This document shows, piece by piece, positions 14,610-18,519 of a stretch of DNA of 18,519 nucleotides. The DNA is from UBA6120 sp964495145 (GTDB lineage: Bacteria; Bacillota_I; Bacilli_A; RFN20; CAG-826). Each line of letters opens with the position of its first letter. The first letter of the stretch is position 1. Location of the stretch: NCBI GenBank assembly GCA_964495145.1, contig CAZBUP010000024.1, forward strand, positions 1-18,519, read 5' to 3'. The notes under the pieces are model-generated. The model was given only the letters and a program-made list of their open reading frames with translations. It made no database searches and was not told the DNA's origin. The position numbers and the translations under genes were made by a program.

Positions 14610-15343
14610 GGTTCTTCCCGAAGTAGGTAAAGGCCGAGCTGCCGCTCGGATACGCCGCTAGTCGGCCACGCCAGTTGATAGACGTTTTGATTGGTCAGGT
14701 TATCGACAAAAGTTAAGGTGAAGATGATCGTCGCCGTTTGGCCCACGTCAACCCCGAAATCGTCCAGTAGGTAAAATTGCGAAAAAGAGGTGATTGGGCT
14801 GCTGACGCCGTTGACTTGCCCTTGGGTCAGGCCGACGCTGTTGGTTTCGATTAAGTATTCGCCTTCGCCGACGCCGGTATCAACCGTCGTGCTCCCCACC
14901 TCGGCGTAGACATCGGAAACTTGGATTTGCGAACCGAAATAATAGTAATATCCCTCAGGACCATAGGTCCCGGCCGTATCAACGTAGGGGACTTCCTGTT
15001 CCGAACTCGGCGTTCGAAAATACCAAGTGGTATATAATAACGAGTCGCTATTGTTGGTAATGGCAATCTCTACTTCGTGCTCGTTGAGCACCCCCGGGAA
15101 GAAATCTTCGAAATGGATGATGCCGTCGGTAATGCTGACGCCATCTTGTTTCAAAGAGATGGTGACATCATAAAGGTCGCGGACATAAACGCCGCTGAGA
15201 TTCGCGTTTATGATGCGATTGGATTGGAACCAGGCAATGCTGACCGAGATCAAGGAGACAAGCGATAGAGACGTGGCGATAAACGTCACGAGGAGATGGT
15301 ACTTGAGTCGTCTGACAAGACTTGGCGTTGGTGATTTCACCAT
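14606..15343 (-). CDS. TasA/camelysin-like surface protein, 245 residues
   Basis: First gene of the three-gene surface operon. A basic N-terminus is followed by a hydrophobic segment (about 17-38) ending in SVSIAWF. A beta domain follows, starting YDVTISLKQDG, with FFPGVLNEHEVEIAITNNSDS (about 81-101). This matches the 'PG + boundary strand + N-N' layout of TasA/camelysin-type fibre proteins, where the segment after PG links subunits. A C-terminal FTLTFVDNLTNQNVYQ strand is also TasA-like. It has no Cys and no sorting motif. Neither the ribosome site (GGTAATG) nor the promoter upstream is strong: a TTGACA at 15369-15374 has no good -10 in reach. I favour TasA-like, but no family is certain. 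Confidence 0.72.
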   Translation of the reverse strand: MVKSPTPSLVRRLKYHLLVTFIATSLSLVSLISVSIAWFQSNRIINANLSGVYVRDLYDVTISLKQDGVSITDGIIHFEDFFPGVLNEHEVEIAITNNSDSLLYTTWYFRTPSSEQEVPYVDTAGTYGPEGYYYYFGSQIQVSDVYAEVGSTTVDTGVGEGEYLIETNSVGLTQGQVNGVSSPITSFSQFYLLDDFGVDVGQTATIIFTLTFVDNLTNQNVYQLAWPTSGVSERQLGLYLLREEP

Positions 15344-15452
15344 TTTTCATTACCAACGTTAACAATAATGTCAATATATTACACTATTTAATTAATGGGC
15401 AGATATAGCGTGCTCAAGAAACCGTAAAAAGATGCAAAAAGGAAAAACATGT

Positions 15453-15539
15453 CCACTAGAAGTTCATCTCATTTCATCATAACGCCACGTTTTGTTAAGT
15501 TCAATGACGCTCAATGAGTCGAGGATTGTCAAGGTGGCG
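15453..15539. repeat. Degenerate repeat unit, right copy
   Basis: This copy begins CCACTAGAAGTTCA and ends TGTCAAGGTGGCG, with the same 74-bp end-to-end spacing as the copy at 10515-10601. Slightly longer ends, TGTCC at 15450-15454 and GGACA at 15539-15543, are inverted with respect to each other and look like short terminal inverted repeats of an IS or MITE-like element. No transposase is present. Confidence 0.55.
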
Positions 15540-15582
15540 GACACTGGTTATTAGGCTGAATAATAAATGGATTTGAAAATGA

Positions 15583-15675
15583 TCAGCTATCCGTGATGAT
15601 GATTTCGAGTGTGTAACGAAAAGTGATATACCAATTCATCGCCTTTTGTTGGAGAGGATTGAACTTATTAGTTAT
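15583..15675 (-). pseudogene. Decayed C-terminal fragment of a lipoprotein paralogue
   Basis: The minus strand reads an open stretch ending MNWYITFRYTLEIIITDS followed by TGA. This resembles the C-terminus of the lipoprotein at 16880-17302 (AWHITFIDTLEITIVEQ). At DNA level, TTTCGAGTGTGT followed by an A-rich stretch and ATATRCCAA is shared by 15603-15636 and 16916-16946. An in-frame stop lies just upstream and no start codon or signal is present, so only a remnant survives. Confidence 0.5.
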
Positions 15676-15729
15676 TTAATCAGTTAAACAATATGAGCTA
15701 CTGCTAAAAAGAGTTATGAATAAAATACA

Positions 15730-16641
15730 TTAGACATTTTTTACTGCGCGAAAACTGAGGTAATTTGGTCCGTCGGCCTTGGTTTTCGTATAGACACCAC
15801 CATGGTAAACCATGATATAAGCTCTTTCTTCATTCGTTTCATCTGTTTGGGAAGTCCAATAATAGATGACTTGTGAATGGACATCCCAAAGCGGTGTTTC
15901 TTTGTCCGGTGTTTTTTCATAGACGGCCACTTTCGCGTCTTCATCCCAAACACCACCGGCGTTTTCTCCATGAAGCATCATGGATCTGACCGCTTCATCA
16001 ATGGATGGTAGGCGCCAGATATTTTGCTCCGCTTCCATCAAAGTCGTCCCATCCTCGGAAAGATAACGGCAGGTTTGAGTGGCCGCAAGCCAAGTGCTGC
16101 CTTCATCAGGCCAACCCACCCCGCGAGGAGCCCAAGCCAACGTCACGCCATTTCCTTCCACGATTCGTAGACCAAAATCATTGTCATTGACCCGTTGCCC
16201 GACTTTAATACCTAAAGGTATTGATATAACGATTAATATAACCAGTGGAATACTGATGATCAATGATTTGGCTAATTTAAGCGGTTTTGGGTTTCCAAAA
16301 TAATAAAGGACACCTAATACAAGGATAGGCAAAACAATCATCAGCCATAATACGACGAAATGAGCCTCATAAAAGAACCAAATAGAGAAACCGGCTAGGA
16401 TAAGATGAAGAATCGCGCCGGGCAATTTCCATTTTAAAGAAGTCAAGGCCAAGGCAATTAAAATGATGACGACGAGCAAATATTGAAAAAGAAACATGAA
16501 GATATTTTCAAATAGCGACTCAGAATACCAACCTTCATGAAAATTCTCGATACTCCCCCAATAGGTCCACAGCGAGGTAACAACGAGAGTAATACCAACG
16601 GCAATCCAACCAAAGACAATATTTCTTTTGCGGTCTTTCAT
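15730..16641 (-). CDS. Membrane protein with extracellular DUF1566 (Lcl C-terminal-like) domain
   Basis: A 303-residue protein with five predicted membrane helices (about 9-27, 46-68, 74-91, 93-114, 124-146) and a soluble C-terminal domain at about 155-303. The soluble domain shows the DUF1566/Lcl pattern: W-x-AxxxCxYLxxxG (184-198), WRLPSIDEAVRS (209-220), YYWTSQTD (260-267) and a final YLSFRAV (294-300). Such domains are found in secreted or surface proteins, sometimes lectin-like, with no firm function. An N-in orientation with five helices would place the domain outside the cell. No good ribosome site precedes the ATG; an extended -10 (TGCTATCAT, minus strand, around 16675) may be the promoter. 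Codon use is more AT-rich than in the metabolic genes to the left. Confidence 0.75.
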   Translation of the reverse strand: MKDRKRNIVFGWIAVGITLVVTSLWTYWGSIENFHEGWYSESLFENIFMFLFQYLLVVIILIALALTSLKWKLPGAILHLILAGFSIWFFYEAHFVVLWLMIVLPILVLGVLYYFGNPKPLKLAKSLIISIPLVILIVISIPLGIKVGQRVNDNDFGLRIVEGNGVTLAWAPRGVGWPDEGSTWLAATQTCRYLSEDGTTLMEAEQNIWRLPSIDEAVRSMMLHGENAGGVWDEDAKVAVYEKTPDKETPLWDVHSQVIYYWTSQTDETNEERAYIMVYHGGVYTKTKADGPNYLSFRAVKNV

Positions 16642-16879
16642 ATAAGTTTTCGATATGTCATCTAACTAGATTATGATAGCACCATATACTTAAACGATAT
16701 ATATGATGAAGTGAAGAACTCCTGCCTAGTAGATATGCATCACATGTTTTAAAGAAATCGAATTGAAAATACCAATATCAAATCCGTGGCAGGAATGGAG
16801 GGTGTTCTTGTATTCAGTTCGCCTCAGTTCATCGGCGTCCGGATTTTCCGGTGTTCTGATACTACGACAAATTGTTTTT
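16642..16879. other. Intergenic region without a supported gene
   Basis: This 238-bp stretch separates the DUF1566 protein from the lipoprotein. It contains a possible extended -10 element near 16670-16680 on the minus strand, and nothing else I can support. A 60-codon open frame at 16726-16908 has no ribosome site or family match. Confidence 0.4.
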
Positions 16880-17302
16880 TTAATCACTGAATAATGATTG
16901 TTCAACAATGGTTATTTCGAGTGTGTCAATAAAAGTAATATGCCAAGCNNNNNNNNNNNNNNNNNNNNNNNNNNNNNNNNNNNNNNNNNNNNNNNNNNNN
17001 NNNNNNNNNNNNNNNNNNNNNNNNNNNNNNNNNNNNNNNNNNNNNNNNGAACCGACTTCTAAATATTCGCTTTGGCCCGGATCAAGCATGATATGAATCC
17101 CAGTTGGTACGATTTCGGATGAACTAATACTAGAGTTGTCTGAAACACTGGAAGTATCACTATATTCACTAGTAGTTATTGATGAAGAAATAGTTATTAA
17201 CGAAGTAGTTATTAATGAAGAAGTCGATGTACACGAAATCAACATCATGATTGAGATGACGAGAACCGATACACACTTTCTTTTCAAAGATACCTTTGTC
17301 AT
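16880..17302 (-). CDS. Ser/Thr-rich lipoprotein interrupted by a scaffold gap
   Basis: The N-terminal half (17049-17302) encodes a lipoprotein signal: a basic start (MTKVSLKRK), a hydrophobic core and the lipobox LISC, so it should be lipid-anchored on the outer face of the membrane. A linker of Ser/Thr repeats (SLITTSLITISSSITTS, then more Ser) follows, then VPTGIHIMLDPG, which looks like the start of an Ig-like or beta domain. The C-terminal half (16880-16948) ends ITFIDTLEITIVE and then TAA. The 100-N gap hides the middle, so true length and frame across it are unknown. I chose the ATG at 17302 over the one at 17326 because a GGAAAA-type site precedes it and the signal is more typical. Function unknown. 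Confidence 0.65.
   Translation of the reverse strand: MTKVSLKRKCVSVLVISIMMLISCTSTSSLITTSLITISSSITTSEYSDTSSVSDNSSISSSEIVPTGIHIMLDPGQSEYLEVGXXXXXXXXXXXXXXXXXXXXXXXXXXXXXXXXXXAWHITFIDTLEITIVEQSLFSD
16949..17048. other. Assembly gap (100 N)
   Basis: Exactly 100 ambiguous bases. A round number like this is normally a scaffolding placeholder, so the real distance and reading frame between the two lipoprotein halves are unknown. Confidence 0.98.
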
Positions 17303-17484
17303 GAGTTTTCCAATCGATCTATCCATAGATTATGAGTACATCTTATAGGAATAAAGCCGATTCAGAGTAATCAACTCTATTACCATCATACAAGCAAACG
17401 TAAGGAATTTTGCCAGAACCATTAGGGAAATCGAAATTAAAAAATAAACACTCGACATATACTTTTATTCCCCTTTTAACCCCT

Positions 17485-17516
17485 ATTAAATAAAAAAATG
17501 CCGTTTCGGACAGCAT
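17485..17516 (-). terminator. Intrinsic terminator without an intact upstream gene
   Basis: On the minus strand ATGCTGT pairs with ACGGCAT (one T-G wobble; 17498-17516, five-base loop), followed by TTTTTTTATTTAAT. This is a good terminator for a minus-strand transcript, yet the only coding trace upstream is the fragment at 17593-17742. It suggests that a gene has been lost or truncated here. Confidence 0.7.
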
Positions 17517-17592
17517 TAGTTTAATCATGGTGCAGGTAGAGAGAATTCTTAACCCTTTCGTTCGCAATCGTACGGATAAGTGGTTTAGATGG

Positions 17593-17742
17593 TTAAATAT
17601 CGTCTACTACGATGTAAATGGCATTGCCCTTGGCACCCCTTTGTTCGGAAATGGTTGTTGGAATTCGTATTTTTGCCTGATTCCTATGCCACCAGTTATG
17701 AAATGAGATCCAACCTCGGATATAGACAATGAGCTCGAGATA
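17593..17742 (-). pseudogene. Possible C-terminal remnant of a lost gene
   Basis: An open stretch of 49 codons ends with TAA at 17593-17595 (minus strand), reading ...WISFHNWWHRNQAKIRIP...GAKGNAIYIVVDDI. It is preceded by an in-frame stop and has no start codon. Its distance of about 75 bp to a good terminator fits a true gene end. No family is recognised, so it may also be a chance frame. Confidence 0.3.
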
Positions 17743-17887
17743 TCACATTAGTCAGTTTCCTTATTCGCCAGAAATGCAAATACTACAACATGGTTTATAG
17801 ACATAATGATTCAGAGAAAATTTTCAAAATTTCTTTCAGGTCGCCTGCACTATACCTTGTAGAAATACAATATACTTTTACTAATCC

Positions 17888-18519
17888 ATGAAGCAAAATC
17901 TACAAATAATCCCATCTTACCAACAAATACAACTTTTTATCGACCAAATTGAGGAGCACATAAGATCCAAATATCTCCATTTTCGTCACGTTGAAAGGCA
18001 ACTTAGAGGAATTCGCATAGTTTTTTCCGTAAATAAAAATGAATGGGGTGCCGTCATAGTAAGGGATTATGACTACTACATTCAGGTTGGTTTGAATAAA
18101 TATTTAGACTACCTAGACGAGACTATATGGAGAGAATTGAGGTACCTACCAATATTCAAATTAGAACAAACGACATATGATTTAATTTACCAAAATGAAA
18201 AAGAACGTATCATAAATTATCTCAACAAAAATGAAACACTAAAGAGCATTAACTCGCGTAGAACTAGAAATCTCGTCATTCATAAAAACGAGATAATGGA
18301 ATTGATTTATGACTTACGTAACAAAGATTTGATATTCTTTTCACATTTTCCCTTTTCGGACATTGAACACGACACAAACAGAAAATATACGGAGCAAGTA
18401 TGCGTAGATATTCTACTCGACTTCAACAATAAACGAGCCCATTTCATTGAGATGCTCAGTAATCCATATCACAAAAGTCATATCAAATCATACAAAAGAT
18501 ACATCGATATTCTTAATGG
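17888..18519 (+). CDS. Unrecognised AT-rich gene, partial at the right edge
   Basis: An open frame runs from ATG 17888 to the window end without a stop, giving at least 210 residues. An in-frame TAA (17882-17884) just upstream fixes the earliest start. The translation begins MKQNLQIIPSYQQIQLFI and continues through RGIRIVFSVNKNEWGAVIVR, LNKYLDYLDETIWRELRYLP, RTRNLVIHKNEIMELIYDLR and FFSHFPFSDIEHD. It is charged, rich in Lys, Asn, Ile and Tyr, with no signal peptide or membrane helix, so it is probably cytoplasmic. I do not recognise the family. Codon use is far more AT-rich than in the metabolic genes, which suggests acquisition. No clear Shine-Dalgarno site is seen, and the candidate -10 (17871-17876) is so close that the mRNA could be nearly leaderless. 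Confidence 0.7.
   Translation, partial: MKQNLQIIPSYQQIQLFIDQIEEHIRSKYLHFRHVERQLRGIRIVFSVNKNEWGAVIVRDYDYYIQVGLNKYLDYLDETIWRELRYLPIFKLEQTTYDLIYQNEKERIINYLNKNETLKSINSRRTRNLVIHKNEIMELIYDLRNKDLIFFSHFPFSDIEHDTNRKYTEQVCVDILLDFNNKRAHFIEMLSNPYHKSHIKSYKRYIDILN

Larger units (their letters stand above)
15344..15729. other. Intergenic accessory region with repeat copy and decayed gene fragment
   Basis: This 386-bp stretch has no intact gene. It holds the right copy of the degenerate repeat (15453-15539, with TGTCC...GGACA ends at 15450-15543) and a decayed coding fragment at 15583-15675. Base composition shifts to AT-rich across it. I see no RNA gene here. Confidence 0.6.
17303..17887. other. AT-rich intergenic region with gene remnant and terminator
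   Basis: This 585-bp region has no intact gene. It holds an intrinsic terminator (17485-17516, minus strand) and a short open coding remnant (17593-17742, minus strand) that would feed into it. TATACT at 17871-17876 could be a -10 box for the next gene, but no -35 is evident. Confidence 0.5.

Noticed and set aside
15369..15374. TTGACA as -35 box for the surface operon
   Set aside because: A -10 box at normal spacing would be AATGAA and would sit against the start codon; the true promoter of this operon was not identified.
16726..16908. A 60-codon minus-strand frame between the lipoprotein and the DUF1566 gene
   Set aside because: It has no ribosome site or recognisable family and overlaps the lipoprotein's 3' end; it could be a transposon trace but nothing supports that.
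16897..16909. Small palindrome ATTGTTCAACAAT
   Set aside because: It lies within the lipoprotein coding end, is short and has no U-tract; not a convincing terminator or operator.
17161..17220. Short AGTAGTTATT-type repeats that might suggest a CRISPR or satellite array
   Set aside because: They are the coding trace of the Ser/Thr/Ile-rich linker repeats in the lipoprotein, with no spacer structure.
17343..17567. A 74-codon minus-strand frame with a hydrophobic centre
   Set aside because: It reads straight through the intrinsic terminator at 17485-17516, so it is unlikely to be a real gene.

Overview
The window looks like a chromosomal contig from a low-complexity Bacillota/Mycoplasmatota-type bacterium (Bacilli lineage). 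Genes read with the standard bacterial code (TGG for Trp, TGA used as a stop). Promoters are of the sigma-A type with good TTGACT/TATAAT-like boxes, ribosome sites are GGAG-like, and the neighbours include a YugI/CvfD-type S1 protein, a short Firmicutes-type glucose-6-phosphate isomerase and a non-PepF M3 oligoendopeptidase. Species cannot be fixed from this sequence. Positions 1 to about 15340 have a balanced, roughly half-GC composition. From about 15350 to the end the DNA is visibly AT-richer and looks accessory.

Left part (1-2030): a secreted, C-terminally membrane-anchored endonuclease I with an Ig-like domain, a bidirectional terminator, then a compact five-tRNA operon on the minus strand in the order Val-Tyr-Gln-Lys-Leu, with its own promoter.

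Core metabolism (2031-9275): a minus-strand operon HAD hydrolase - IspD-like cytidylyltransferase - S1-domain protein - glucose-6-phosphate isomerase, the last three translationally overlapping, driven from a strong promoter at about 5287-5315. Divergent from it are a LemA-like membrane protein, phosphoglycerate mutase GpmI and an M3 oligoendopeptidase. Two glycolytic enzymes (Pgi and GpmI) therefore sit on either side of one divergent promoter region.

Surface region (9276-15343): a Gpi18-like polytopic glycosyltransferase, then a three-gene minus-strand operon encoding surface proteins of 245, 237 and 1062 residues. All three share a TasA/SipW-type hydrophobic N-terminus ending in A-[W/Y]-[F/M], the genes overlap by ATGA, and a perfect 10-bp hairpin terminator closes the unit. 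This is the best candidate for a little-described system: a cell-surface fibre or adhesin complex without sortase signals. A pair of related ~87-bp repeats with IS-like ends flanks exactly this operon.

Right part (15344-18519): a DUF1566-type membrane protein, a Ser/Thr-rich lipoprotein interrupted by a 100-N scaffold gap, a decayed paralogous fragment of that lipoprotein, an orphan terminator with a short coding remnant, and an unrecognised AT-rich gene that runs off the right edge. No CRISPR array, rRNA, intact transposase or recognisable phage gene was seen.
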